Shown one piece after another: positions 1-12,162 of a stretch of DNA of 64,000 nucleotides. A program made the position numbers and the translations under genes. This stretch comes from Hyperoplus lanceolatus. Its lineage: Eukaryota > Chordata > Actinopteri > Uranoscopiformes > Ammodytidae. The notes beneath the pieces were generated by a model, which did not search any database, was not told where the DNA came from, and saw only the letters and a program-made list of their open reading frames with translations. How positions within the stretch are numbered: position 1 is the first letter of the stretch; each line of letters starts with the position of its first letter. The stretch lies in contig CM049395.1 of the NCBI GenBank assembly GCA_026929865.2, forward strand, positions 11,929,001 through 11,993,000, read 5' to 3'.

Positions 1-1997
1 AAATCATTACTTTTATTAACTGTAAACTATTGTGATGCTGAATCTGATGATAGCTGGTAACCTAAAGTATCCTTAGCTCTGCCAGCTAAGCTAATGTGGC
101 TTCGGTCTGTACAGCTCTGGGTTGAAATGATTAAAACGTTGGTTAACTAGGGGTGACTTCACATCAGCTTTGTTTAGTGTGGTTGAAACGAACTATGGAG
201 CGTTTAAGCCTTTGTGCGGTTTATTTGGGTTGGTTTGAACCCTCTCAGAGAAACGGGCTGTGCCCTTATACAGTATATTATATGGCCACATCGAACAAGG
301 CTCAATTGAGTTTAAAAGTGTTGTAGCGGTGGCTCATAGCCTCTGACTTATTATTTTTTATTTCATTTTTAAAAGTTGAACTTAGCCTGCCTTGTCTTAA
401 TGGATTGTTGTTTGATGAGAAGTTCTAGGAATGTAGATTTAACTGATTAAAAACCTCTTGTATACAATGTATTGTAAAAACATGCTCTTTTTTGGATTTT
501 CTGTCGAACATTTTTGATATTTAAAACAAATACGATTTAAATTGATAATTGATCGTTCATTTTCCTGATGATCAATCAAGAGACATTTTTCCCCATCCCT
601 TGAAGCTGCTAGTTTGTTTTAATCAATTATATAATTTAGCTAAATGATGTTGTGAACTTATCTACTTGATGCAACAAGGAATGTGTTTTGGAAGTTGGAC
701 TGCTGGTGGACCTGATAGACAATTTCACTGAAACCCTTTTCCTGTACTTGTTCCCACCACCCCATCAGGTTTTATGCAGATACTACGGAAGGCGTTCCCG
801 TCCCAGAGCTGGGCGTGTGCCCAGTATGCAGGAGTGTATCTGGCACACATGTCCCTCCCTCCATATTTCACTTCTGGTTCTACTCTCTCTTTCTGATAGC
901 TTTATCACTGCAGAGGGGTCAGATGCTGACACCAGCATAAGGGCCGCTTAAATCGCTCTAAACAACATCTATCATGGACCCTATAAAATAAGTTTCATGG
1001 CACGCACAATACCCTGGCCTTGTGCTTGGAAAGGCTCGTCTATCATATGGCTGCTTGACTCCAGGACGCCTTTTTTTGATGATATGTACAGGATTCCGAA
1101 GAGAAGGGCTCTGGTTCGGCCCTAATCAGTCTTTATGAGTAATTTTATATAATAAGCTGCATGGGAGATCTATCACAAATCAGGCATCAGGAGATGCAGG
1201 TAGGCTTTGGAGGTGATGAATGGCATAGCCTACAGTTATATATATTGATCAGGGAGAAGCATGATCTGATGTCAAGCTTATTCCAAACCCCCATTTGGAT
1301 AGCTATACAATGTCATAGAAAGGCAGTTACAGTTGTTCTCAATTTTCAGAGGCATGTCATGGGGAAGACAGGAGGCACTATGTGCAAAGGATGGGAAAGT
1401 TGACACTAATTGACATTGATTATTGGTGTAATATTATGACATACTGACAGGTTGCTTATATATGCTTAGAAAAACTGAAACAAATGGGATGCTTGGGAGA
1501 GGGAAACGCTGTCATGGCCATTAAATCACAACAATCCTGTAGGCTGTTCAGAAACAACTAGATTAATAGCTGGATGCTAACAGATTGCAGCAACTTTTGA
1601 GGTCAGAAAAGGTAAGAAAAATGACCATGCAATAAAAAGAAAAAGCTTTCTGTGATGTGACTAATATTCCAATTTTGGCAGTCTAAATGGGTTAGACAAG
1701 TGTTCTGATTACTGCAAATGTATCTGGGATATTTTTGCTGGATTTAATAATTAAACATTAAGATATCAAAAGAGCTGCTTGTTTTAGCTTCCTAAAAGTT
1801 GGTATTAAGGGTTCCATATCCCTGTGGCAAAGGTTTTTTGAAGGAATAGTTATTGGAATAATTTTAACTGTATGTGCATTTTTTTTATACAGAAATGGGC
1901 AAAATGGGCAAAAGTCACTCATCCAGGTTATCTTAGCTCAAACACTGGTATCAAGGGTAGAAGGTCAGAATATACACTTTACAACAACACTAAAGTT
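1..1997. other. AT-rich stretch with no recognised gene
   Basis: I see no repeat boundary, RNA gene or recognisable protein here. Open frames of 80-90 codons at 688-951 (+) and 1161-1403 (+) match nothing I know, have no supporting splice or promoter context, and are of a length expected by chance in this composition. The stretch may be intronic or intergenic. Confidence 0.6.
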
Positions 1998-2304
1998 AGT
2001 GCTGCACAATTTGGAGAAATTATTTGATTGCCATTAGAGTGGCAAATATTGTGATTTGCAATATAATTTAGTAATGGTATTATGATTCTACTTTTTCAAG
2101 GAAAGGAAAATTAACCAAACATACCATACAGTCAGAACAACTGAGGGGCGCTACCAAAAGGACGAGAAGTGCGGTTGAACGTTTATAGACACACTAGCGC
2201 ACATTTATTTACATTAAATTGCAATCGCACCCATTTGTGCTGTTATGTAATTGCAAAATCTCACATCGCTATTATGATTGCGATTAGATTAATCATGCAG
2301 CACT
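1998..2304. mobile_element. MITE-like element with imperfect terminal inverted repeats
   Basis: The left end begins AGTGCTGCACAAT at 1998, and the reverse complement of the right end begins AGTGCTGCATGAT at 2304. The roughly 307 bp between are AT-rich, carry TTGCGATTAGATTAATC-type motifs near the right end, and have no coding capacity. Fish genomes hold many small non-autonomous elements with GTGCTGCAC-type ends; hAT-derived is my best guess from memory. The flanking 8 bp on each side are only loosely alike, so the target duplication is not established. Confidence 0.45.
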
Positions 2305-2344
2305 ACTAGATACTCCTGTGTCCTTTTTGGGACTTGTTTATTTA

Positions 2345-2495
2345 ACATGCTATGTTGCGCTCTATATTTTTACACGAAAGGCTATTTTAGAATCAAATAC
2401 CTGTGTGACCGTCACAGGCACTTCCTGGTTTCCTTCAAATATTGTTTTTGTAAAACGTTCATAGGTGTAAAGATATAGAGCGCAGCATAACATGC
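2345..2495. repeat. 31-bp inverted repeat around an 89-bp loop
   Basis: The arms are 2345-2375 and 2465-2495. They pair at 27 of 31 positions, and all four differences are transitions. Each arm holds the core GCGCTCTATAT or its complement. The right arm is the last sequence before recognisable gypsy pol coding begins on the minus strand, so the hairpin may mark the edge of that insertion or a later small element beside it. Confidence 0.6.
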
Positions 2496-3740
2496 TTGGT
2501 TAGTCGATCTATGAATACTAAGAATACTAATGCCCATTGCTGCTCCATCAAATCCTCTGACAGGTGAGGGATTACAGGGCGGCCGTGTTCATTTTCCACT
2601 TGGAAACCATTTGGTAAAACATCAGAGTGGAGAACAAGGGATTCCACTAAGGTTACAGATGGGATTGAGAATCTGGGGTCTGCATTGGTGTTGTGGACAT
2701 GATGTCTTTCACAGATGGCACTCACCGGTTTTGGAAGAACAACCTCTGTATGTTCCGCATCTGTCAGATGGTGAAGTGTAAACTGCTTGATTATCTCCTT
2801 TTCTTTCTGTAACATTAGGTCATCTGTGATCTCACCATGAGGACGTGGAGAAAGTCCATCTGTATCCTGGTTCTGTTTTCCAGCTCTGTACTGGAGTTTA
2901 AACGAGTAGGTTGCCAGACTTGACAGCCACCTGTAGCTTGTGACGTCCAGTTTGGCCGATGTCAGGATGTAAGTAAGGGGGGCTACTGTCTGTTGTGACT
3001 GTGAACTCGGTCCCATACAGGTAGTCACTGAATTTTGCAGTGACAGCCCATTTGAGGGCTAGAAATTCAAGCTTGTGGGCAGGATATTTGGCTTTGCTCT
3101 TGGTGAGCCCTCAGCTTGCAAAGGCTATGGCTCTTTTCCTCCTTTCCTTGCTCTTGCAGCGCCCAGACCAGTGGTAGTGGCGTCTGTATGCAATATGTAA
3201 GGGATTTTGGGGTCTGCAAAACTTAAGACATGAGCAGAAGTGAGCTTTTCAGTCAGAGTCTCGAAAGCTTGTTGATAGGACACCGTCCATCTTTCACCGA
3301 AAGACTCTTTGGGATGGAAGTACTGACCACTCTTCTCCTTTACTTTGCTTCTGCTTTTCCGGAGAGGGGGGTACCGTGGGGTGAGATCATTTAGAGGTTT
3401 TGTGATCTTAGAGTCATCTTGGATGAACCTTCGGTAGTATCCAGAGAATCCAAGAAAGGATCTCAACTCTTTGAGGTTCTTGGGCCTTGGCCAGGTTTTT
3501 AGGGCTTCAATCTTCCCTGGATCTGTCTCAACTCCATTTTGGGAAACAATGTGGCCCAGGTATTTGACGGGCGTTTGGAAGAATTTGCATTTTTGTGGAG
3601 ACAGTTTCAGTCCATATTCTTTCAAACGTTCAAGGACTTGTCGCAGTTGGATTTCATGTTCCTCTAGAGTGTTAGAGAAGACTGTACCATTGTCAATTAA
3701 GATCAACACTTGTTGCCAGCGATGCACCTCATCCTGAAAT
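2496..3740 (-). pseudogene. Ty3/gypsy retrotransposon pol fragment (RT palm to RNase H)
   Basis: Read on the minus strand, this is the C-terminal part of a Ty3/gypsy reverse transcriptase joined to RNase H. In 3125-3748 I see the stretch after the RT active site, with YLGHIVS and FLGFSGYYRRFI, which are hallmark gypsy motifs. These are followed by the RNase H start around the HTDA motif. Just below 3125 another frame continues with KLEFLALKWAV, and 2459-3028 holds the RNase H end (TYILTSAKLD, then YRAGKQN). The catalytic YxDD position reads LIDN, so an active-site aspartate is lost. Frameshifts near 3125 and 3020 and stops elsewhere confirm decay. The RT fingers, protease and gag are missing upstream, and I could not confirm integrase downstream. 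No LTRs are visible. It is an inactive fragment. Confidence 0.85.
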
Positions 3741-3759
3741 ATACGCACATATTTAAGTT

Positions 3760-5588
3760 GGAGACATTACTGTCAAGGCCTCACTTTAAAGTCACTTTGA
3801 GTAAAAAAGTGGCACAACTCACCCCACTCTCCCCTAGTATATGGGTAATATAAGTATATAGTGTGTGCTCACTTTATCTTTTAAAAAACAATAGTCATTT
3901 GTAATTATCTGTTATTTTAAGTGTCTTTTTAATAATTTTTAATAGGTTTTATTGCACATGAAAGATTGAAACCTTCTCTGAAGACACAGTTTTGGACGTT
4001 GTGAGAAGATAACAAGTGTCATATATTTGACATAATAATGATACAATTACATTTAAGGGGATAATTGTGCTCCAGACATTCTATTCTTAATCCCTAATAA
4101 CATCTACAATTTTAAATATGTTTAGTTTTAAACACAACAGCAGTTACATATGGAAGACAGCCTTTTGTCCTGGTTCTCAAGAATCACTGACATCTTTGTA
4201 CATTGCTGTACAAAGCAAATGGACATAATGAAGAGATGTCTAAACATGTTATGGTTTGATTTCCCGCTCATAGTTTTGTGACCATCTCCTATAAGCACAA
4301 ACAGTGCTGAAAGGCAAAATGTACCTGCAGAAATAGCAATTTCAATGTATCTATTTCCTGCGGTGGTTGTGTGAATAATTTGTCTCCAAAAATAAAGACA
4401 TCCAAAGAGGGTTAAAGGTGAATATTTTATCCACAACCACATGCAGAAAGTAACAACTGTGAAATATCAGCCTTAGTCATCTCTTTACTCCCTTGACTTG
4501 TCTGAGGTTATAGGGATAGGGAAGGGTCCCTGCAAAAAAATATATCTTAAGTATCTAAATGGGTCTGGTGGAGGCAAAAAAGAGAACAATCAATGACCCG
4601 GAAAAGATAAATTATTTTCCAAGCCCATCACTTAATTTCTTTAAAAGCCTATTGAGAAGTCAGAACCGCTCAATGTGCATCCACTAAAGTTAACACTCTC
4701 GGTATGCCATACAATTTAATTATTAGGACATGATTCATTCAGTGAGTGGTCACCCATTCAATGGGACCATTTATGGGCCGGCGTATTCTTTACAGTGCAA
4801 GAATCCTCCTTTTGGTCAGTAATCACTGAACTGTACAAATGTAATTTAGATACTTGATTGAAGAAGAGATTTTGCTAATTAAGATTTTCTATGAAGAGTG
4901 CATAATCATTTTGGCTGGCTATTCATCAGGAACAATGTGATGATTAGCCGTTGTGACAGTCTAAGTAAGTGCTACTTATCTACTGGAAAGAAAAGTAAAG
5001 TCTCATCTTAAAGGATCCTTTTCCATACAATAATAACCAGGGTTTGTGAGTCGGAAAAAAAAAACACGACATACACGGTACATTTAATTAAACTTTCGAC
5101 TCCTCCAAACAGCTGCGGCCAAATGTCTCAATGATTCACACACAAAAAAAGTAGGCCTTTACCATTCCAATTATTTCTGTTGCATCTAAGCGTTTCTTAC
5201 ATGTCGAAACAACTTAAGTATTTTAGTTAGGTCATTCCCTCAGTTTTGGTGTGATAACAGTTGTGAATGTGGGGCTGCCCATGTACTCAACTTGTAACTT
5301 AGTATGTAAGCCCTTCAAATTCCCTACACTACTTGGATACATCGTAGAAAAAGGGAGAGACACAGTGAAGACTATAGGGAAGTACAGTGTGTCTTGGCAC
5401 CAGACCTTTGATTCCATTTACAACTTTTAACAGAAATCTGATTAAAGGAGGCATTTTTAGCAGGATGGCCTGGAAAAGGAGTGAGGAATGGGGGAGAGGA
5501 AGATAAGCTTTCATTAAATCAGCAATCGATGCCAGCATTCCTCAGAGACCAGTGCTCAGGAATAAAGGAATAAAATAAAATTAAATAA
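3760..5588. other. Non-coding stretch, no gene recognised
   Basis: A 104-codon minus-strand frame at 4128-4442 resembles nothing I know, and its hydrophobic and cysteine runs look like chance translation. The segment 4600-4960 is non-repetitive and rich in TAATTA-like words, which could reflect a conserved non-coding element, but I cannot test that from one sequence. No transposon ends were found. Confidence 0.5.
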
Positions 5589-5590
5589 GG

Positions 5591-5695
5591 GTGTGCTCGT
5601 GGTGTAGTGGTCTCTACCCCATTTCATCTCCGTATCTCTATCTCTCAATGCAGCATGAACAATGCCCAAAAATAATCTTAAAAGAAAGAAAAAAA
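5591..5695 (+). mobile_element. Decayed tRNA-derived SINE fragment
   Basis: The 3' part (CCCCATTTCATCTC, then a CAATGCAGCATGAACAATGCCC-like stretch and an A-rich tail) matches the tail of the full SINEs at 9191 and 12163. The head keeps a tRNA A-box-like GTGGTGTAGTGG, but the B box and most of the tRNA region are deleted. It is inactive and older than the two fuller copies. Confidence 0.7.
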
Positions 5696-5699
5696 GCCA

Positions 5700-6795
5700 T
5701 ATGTTTATCACGAGTGGATGCAACATTTCATTACAGTATGGGATTTTCTTGTCTCTTAACCAGTTTGTCCTGCCAACATCTCTACTAGCTAATTAGTTTT
5801 TTACTGTAGTTGTGAAAATATATATATTTCAAGATAATTGGCTTCATAAGAAAAATCATTTTAAGGATGAACAATGTTGATGACCCTGGGTTGTCAAACA
5901 GCCAGCCAACTGCTAAAAAGAAATAATGGTATACCTCAGTAATCAAAACAAGCCATTTATGATTGGAAATTATGAAACACTTGAGAATTTCCTCTGAAAT
6001 GGACCTGGGGTGATGGCCTGAGGGGTTGCTGAGAGGGCCATTCAACCCTGCATTATTGCCCCATTAGACATGGCTTTCGCATTCAATGGTTTGCCTACCA
6101 CTCATGGCGTTTCTTATTACGACTGTACACATGCAAGGAGACAAATCAATTTCCAGGATTAGAGCACATTATATGATGCCTGAAAAAACAAACACAGTAG
6201 AGCTGATTTTGCAAGGTACATCTATTTTAAGGGCACAAGCTGATCATTAAGGGTGAGTTAGGTTAGTGCTTTGGATTCAGCCTACAAGCACAATGGACAG
6301 ATGCGCTTGAGTATCGTTATACTCCACTTCCGCTGCGTAATTCACCTGCTTCAGCACTTTAGTGTGAAGAAGTGGAGGATGAAGAGGGGTAATGATAACA
6401 ATGCTGATTAAACAATACACATGTGGGTCCAATAATATCGTTTCACTGAGGCTACAGCTATAAGGAGTCTGTGTAATGCATCATATTGAGACCATTTTGT
6501 AGGTCTCAGAATGTCCCATTATGCTTGTTTCTAACTTTCCCCCATATTCTCCTTTAAGTACGATACAGTGTTAATGGTAGAAGAAAGAAGGTGATTACTT
6601 GTGCACATCGCAAACATTTGTTCACTTAAACATATCATGCATAATTATTTTTACTTCAATATCACTTTAGAGGAGGAGAGAAATTCTGCGGAATGTAGTG
6701 GAGCAAGTTACCTATATCCCTGGGACTAACGCCACTGTGATACAGACAGATTGCTCCCTGGAGAGGGTAACTGGTGAAAATAATCTGTCTACCAC

Positions 6796-6798
<3 letters not shown>
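5700..6798. other. Non-coding stretch, no gene recognised
   Basis: The sequence is unique-looking, with no transposon termini. The minus-strand frame at 5785-6045 is not recognisable. Nothing else is supported. Confidence 0.5.

Positions 6799-6842
<44 letters not shown>
6799..6842. repeat. (GT)22 microsatellite
   Basis: A pure GT run of 44 bp. It creates spurious Cys-Val and Thr-His frames on the two strands. Confidence 0.97.
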
Positions 6843-6843
<1 letters not shown>

Positions 6844-8735
6844 GGAAAACCTGCCACAGGGGAGCAGCGTCAATGATACACAATAGCAGCAGGAATCATT
6901 ATTTTAGCACTGACAGGGATTAGGCTGTTGGCTCCTCACATGATGAATGGAGCGTAGAAAATCACCTCCCCATTGCAAGGATGAGGAATGTAGATGGACA
7001 TGGAGGGGAAGGGAAATCACCAGTGGTTCCCATTTACCAAACCATGACGTATTTTAGATAGTATGTACATAAGGACAGTCCAGTTGATCTAGAGTTAAAC
7101 CCAGGGAATCAGTAGTGATTGGATCATTTTGTGGTCTCCGGGTCATTCTACAGAGATTGGTCAGGCCTTCAGTGACACAACTGTTCAACACAATGGGAAT
7201 GCTCTTTACTAACAGCAACAATTAGGCATAGCTTATAAAGTTTGCGTGGTTCAACATAATCCAAAGTGCAATGAAAGTCAAATGGCGACTCTCAAGTGGT
7301 ACCCAACACTGTATATTAATTTGTCCTCTCTGCCAGCTGGATAAGTAACTTCTGGCTTACTTAAGCCATACTGCTGGTCCTGATTCATGCATCTGATTTG
7401 CTTTGTGTGGGCTGATTGAGGTGATGTGAATGAATGGCAGGGTAGGGAATGACAAGTCCAGTGGCTGCTACACTGATAAATAGCCTCGGTTTTATTTAGC
7501 TTCATCTGTTTAAGAGAGGCTCAGTACTCCCTTCCTTTCATCTTAAAAGTCCCAAGGAGATTATTATCCCTGGGCAGCTGGGCCTTGTACACAACTCTCC
7601 TCTTTAGGTAAGTACCTCTCCTTTAGCCACATGCCTAACAATTCTAGCCAGCATCTGGCGCAGGTGGCCTCAGTGATTCTTTATACTGTAAGAGGAATTG
7701 ACAGCAAGACTGTGCTTTGTCTCTGTCCTTTACTCCTATTTTTTTCTCCTGATATCTGTGTTTCCTTCAATCTCAATGCCTTCCACCCCGCTGTATTCCC
7801 ATCCCACTGTCTGTAGGACCTTGAACACCAATTGAAACATTGCATTATGGGATTTGAAGGGAAATATTTACGTCATGAGTTACTTTTACCATACAAGTTC
7901 TGTTCCTCTTGTTTGGATTGGTCTGCAGGTGCAGTTCGGGCCTGTGCTGAGGCCTCCATAACCTCTGGTGGAGCATTTAAACAGCAGATGTGCTCCAAAG
8001 GGAGAGCTCTGAGCCATTCCAGGGAACAGGTTGGGAAGAATGCACATATACAAAGAGATGTGACTGGCTTGGGTATTAAGTGCAGACTATTGTGGTGCAG
8101 TCTGGAAGTAGTCACACATGAACCTTTCCTTTCCTAGGGGAAGGTACGAGTACTGTAGGATAGATAAGGATGCCAAAAAAAGTTCAGCTGTCTTTGGTGA
8201 AACAAGATAACCTAAACAATGACAGACAGGTACTTCAGTGCCTAAAAAATAATTTGCATATGATCTGTGTGTATCATAAACCATCCAATCCTGTGTCCAA
8301 TTGCCTGTAGATTGATCTGCAGTAGTTTTGCTGTATCGATTCATTACATCCCCTATCACCTGACAGAGACTAAAGGATTCCTGAGAGAGTTGTTATTGTT
8401 GACGGCTTACAGGGCGTTTTGTGAGATAATCGTAAAAGCATCTTTAAAATTTGGTTTATAGGATACTCCAACAGCACCTCATACCCTATTTTTGGCCAAT
8501 TAGCACACATACAATGTGCAAGAACAGTGGTATAAAGAAAACTACTTAGATTCCTAAATTAGTAAGGCTGTCATCATACCTACTTACCCGATAACTAGCC
8601 CAAATGTCAATAGTTGTCCTCACTTCTCCAACTGTCATTTTAGAATGGCTTATCACACCAGCAGACAGGCAGTCATCGTGTGACAGTAGCACAGATGCTG
8701 TGTGTTCTCATATTAGTCCAGGCATTATATAACTT
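6843..8735. other. Non-coding stretch, no gene recognised
   Basis: Several 60-100 codon frames at 7278-8461 overlap one another on both strands and resemble no protein I know. No RNA gene or transposon end is visible. Confidence 0.5.
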
Positions 8736-9188
8736 GACCTCTCAAAAATTGCAACAGAAACCATTCCAACTGTTTTTGACTCATGAATATGTAATTAATA
8801 ACATACTAAAAGTCTTAAGGAATCCAAGTGGTGGAAAGTTATTTTCTAAAGGGGTTTCTTAACCATACCTTTATGTCAATTTTCGGCTTCCTAAAGTACT
8901 GTTTTATGGTAGAGGGGATATGTGCAAAATTGTCAACCTTTTCAGAAAAGCTTGAAGCGTGGTACACTTATATAGTTTGGGGCTCTGAACATTTTCAGAT
9001 ATTAAGCCATTGCTAAATCAAATCATGGTTGCCATGGCGACCATTTTACTTGCCGCCATAGCCTAATTATGCATTTTTCATCATAACTCCTGAACCAGAC
9101 ATAATACCACATAACTAGTGATGTCTAACCCTATGTTTTCATGGTCAGTGATTACTATGATACCACACAACATCAGAAACAGTTAAGG
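8736..9188 (+). repeat. Unnamed 453-bp dispersed repeat, copy A
   Basis: This segment begins GACCTCTCAAAAATTGC and ends CAGAAACAGTTAAGG. It recurs in reverse orientation at 14810-15261 with about 95% identity by eye. Homology stops sharply at both ends, so the unit is defined. Both copies keep a long open frame over most of their length, but copy A has one extra A near 8848 that shifts the frame. I do not recognise the predicted protein. Both copies lack inverted termini and a poly-A tail, so it could be a piece of a larger element, such as an LTR or an internal exon. A SINE sits against its right end. The copy contains GTTGCCATGGCGAC at 9028-9041, close to the RFX X-box. Confidence 0.8.
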
Positions 9189-9190
9189 TT

Positions 9191-9382
9191 GGGCGCCCTT
9201 AGCTCAGTTGGTAGGGCGTCCCCCCCGGGCCGGGCCCAGCAGCAGATCCGGGTTCGATTCCCGGCCGCGGTCGTTCTCTGCATGTCACTCCCCTCTCTGC
9301 CCCATTTCACCTCTGTCTCTCTGCACTATCAATAAAGCATAACAATGCCCAAAAAATATCTTAAAAAAAAACAAAAAAAAAC
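9191..9382 (+). mobile_element. tRNA-derived SINE, near full length
   Basis: The head is tRNA-like, with an A box (TTAGCTCAGTTGG) near 9199 and a B box (GGGTTCGATTCCC) near 9251. These are the internal promoter elements that RNA polymerase III uses. A GC-rich D-to-anticodon region is followed by a tRNA-unrelated tail (CTCTGCCCCATTTCACCTC), then AATGCCC and an A-rich end to about 9382. Its tail is shared with the copies at 12163-12346 and 5591-5695. It is not a functional tRNA, because the acceptor stem and anticodon arm do not fold canonically. Target duplications are unclear here. Confidence 0.9.
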
Positions 9383-9489
9383 AGTTTTTCCGAAAATATA
9401 AGCCCAGAATCGAAAAACATCGCTGTGACTTTACAATTTGGGCCTATGTTGCATAAACATTGTGCATCGAGTTTTAATTGTGTTCTCTA

Positions 9490-10490
9490 ACAAAGACATA
9501 GGCTTAAACCGAAATAAGTTATCACTAAATTTAGATAAAACTAAATTCATGATGTTTGGCAGGAGAGCATCAGATGTCGCTGTAAAAATCAAGGTAAATG
9601 GGGTTGAAATTCAAAGGGTCAAGCAACACAAAGTCCTAGGGGTAATAATTGACGATAAATTAAGCTGGAAACCACAAGTTAGCCATCTCAGGGGCAAAAT
9701 AGCCAGGAGTATTTCTATACTTTGGAAAGCATAACATTGTTTCAATCAAAAGGCCTTACTTGTATTATACTGGAGTTTAGTTTCCCCACATCTGCATTAC
9801 TGTGCTGAAATATGGGGAAACACTTACAAAGGTACATTGCACCCGTTGGAGATTCTTCAAAAGAAAGCAATACGAATTATTTACCAAGCCAATTACAGGG
9901 CACACACTAATAACTTTTTTATTGAAGGTAGAATTCTCAAATTACGTGATGTGGTAAATTACCACACAGTACAAATTATTTAGAAGGCTTCAAAAAAAAG
10001 CCTTCCTAACAGTTTGCAAGTAATGTTTGAAGACAGAGAAGTTTTGCATGATTTAAGAAGAAAAGATAAATTCAATGAGAAAAATACACTGACCACACTT
10101 AAATCCTTTTCGATTTCTGTAAAGGGTATTAAGCTGTGGAATGGACTTGATGAAGTTGTCACAGGGAGTTGCAGTTTGCGCAATTTCAAAGCAAATTATG
10201 TTTCAAAAATTATTGAAAATTACAGACTAATAACCTGAGCACAATGTCAATGTCACTTACATATCAATATTGTAAAGAATAATACAGGCCAGCAGACAGA
10301 CTTGTTTTTGCTGAAGTGTTTAGACTACCAGTTAAGAAATGGAACAGGCCAAATACAAGGCCACTTCACACTTTATACACTTGGCCACAAATAAACTGAA
10401 CTGTGCTGAACTGATCTTAAAAGCTGAAGCAATTAGATTAAAATTGACTGTGTATTGGACTGCAGATTCTTAAAAAAAAAAATGTATGGG

Positions 10491-10541
<51 letters not shown>

Positions 10542-10754
10542 CCATATATATATAAAAATGTTTTTTGTTTTATTTTTATTTTCTGTAACAGTAACTGTGT
10601 ATCTGAATCCGAATTTGATGAAAATGGGGGCGGGACCTGATAAGCCTTTGGCTTCTTCCGTCTCCTTTCGGACAACACAAAGTATGATGTATGAATATTT
10701 GCAAGAGAAAATTGTGTATTGTGTGGAATTGTCCGAAAGAATAATAATAAAAAA
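9490..10754 (+). pseudogene. LINE 3' end: broken reverse transcriptase plus 3' UTR, copy A
   Basis: A non-LTR retrotransposon fragment. The frame near 9505-9734 begins with KLSLNLDKTKFMMFG, the conserved segment just after the RT catalytic core. It continues with LGVIIDDKLSWKP (thumb) and, after an in-frame stop near 9733, with the C-terminal region to a stop near 10236. A second internal stop lies near 9981. The RT active site and endonuclease are missing, as in a 5'-truncated copy. The 3' UTR runs through a TA microsatellite to a GGGACCTGATAAGC motif and an AATAATAATAAAA tail. The same 3' end recurs at 27016-27606. I place it among the L2/CR1-like LINEs from memory; the clade is not certain. 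Confidence 0.85.
10497..10555. repeat. (TA)n microsatellite inside the LINE 3' UTR
   Basis: A TA run of 44 bp (10497-10540), then GCC, then a shorter TA run. It is preceded by an A run. The second LINE copy has an A run and TA repeats at the same place (27328-27405). Confidence 0.95.
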
Positions 10755-11065
10755 TTTAGGTAAAACACGATATAAAAAAAACACAAATATTTGTGAATGC
10801 TAAACTGGCACAAATTAACATAAATTGTTGCACTGATAAACATACATTTTAATATGAAAGTATTTTGGTGCACAGAAGAACTACTAATCCAAAGTGCAGC
10901 CAGAGCAATACTAATGCAATGTGAAAGGGGTAAATCAATGCATACCATGACTATGCATTGCCCTCTGACCCCCTCTGGAGTGTGGTAACTTGAGAGAGGA
11001 TATGTGAAAAGACATATTTCAATGTAGCCTTTTGTAATTGACTAATAAAAAAAACTCAACTTAGT
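10755..11065. other. Short gap between LINE and pseudogene
   Basis: Nothing recognised. The long minus-strand frame that crosses it is a product of the TA microsatellite. Confidence 0.5.
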
Positions 11066-12162
11066 ATTCAGATCGACTTTTACGTTTATTTAATAGTTGT
11101 ATGAAGCATTAGAGCAAGTTTTCTCAAACATAGTCTGGTTTTCCTCATCATCTTCCTCATCATCATCTCCAACCTGAGATGATTCTGCACCCCCAGATCC
11201 TTTGCAGGTACCACATGCAACAGAGCACTCAATGCCATGCTTCTTGCATATGCACTTTCGGTTGTTACAGTCCGTCTTGCATGTGCATCAGATCACCCAT
11301 AAGAGTATCTGTGGAGGTGTTGGTGGGACAGTTTTGATATGGACAAGCACCCCACAATCCCTATTTGTGAGGAGGAGTTTGTTTATCTATTGTTCCCTTC
11401 CATTGTTGGATGCTGACTGTGATACTTTGCTCCTGCTGATGTAGGTGGCGGACCCAGTAGCTATACTATACATGAGAAGGTTATAGAGGCCAACTTCTCA
11501 CAAAAGGGCTTAAAACGAACTGGTTTCCAATTTCTGGAGGGGAGCTCCTTTCCTATTGAGCACAGCGTTTGTTGTGTGGCAAACTCCACTGCTCTCTGTT
11601 CTATGAGCCAATCAGCATCACTTGTGGCATGGTACATCTGACAGTTCCTTTTCTGTTGGTGACCACTGAGCATGTTGATGAACAGCTGCTTGTTTATTTG
11701 ATTGGAAAGGAACTTGTTTTTCTTCAACGTAACCAGCATGTTCTCACCTATGACGTCGGCTGCTTTGTCTTTGTATGTATATCAACGTGTCGAGCATACT
11801 AAATATGACCTTACCCTCCTGGAAGGTCAGGTGTGTGGAGCGCCCAAATGGCATCTGCTAATAGTGGCTCATGTGGCTGTCGAAGCAGTAAGAAGGTCTC
11901 AAACAGGGCTGGAGAAGGACTGCACAGTTCATACTTAACATGGATCCCAGTTCCTGTGAACCTTTTGCAGCAAGTATGTGTCGCTTGAAAAGTAGGTGAA
12001 GATCCACCTGCACTGCTTCACAATCGATCTTCACTGAGGATCTATGTACTGATGGTGATCACCCGACCTCTCTTCTTGAATGTGTTCTCAGCAGTAGTTT
12101 GTCCATCCATGCTAACCAAAATGGTGTTTCTGATGGCTTTTGCCATAGAAAGGTGCAAGACA

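Noticed and set aside
2459..2560. Integrase catalytic core at the end of the gypsy frame
   Set aside because: The FIDRLTK-like string is short, part of it lies in the 31-bp inverted repeat, and the zinc-binding region and the rest of the core are absent.
4128..4442. 104-codon minus frame
   Set aside because: No recognisable motif and no neighbouring gene structure.
9191..9275. tRNA gene
   Set aside because: It has A and B boxes, but the GC-rich middle does not form an anticodon arm and the SINE tail follows directly. It is a SINE head.
10433..10948. 171-codon minus frame across the TA microsatellite
   Set aside because: It is low-complexity Tyr-Ile translation antisense to the LINE 3' UTR.
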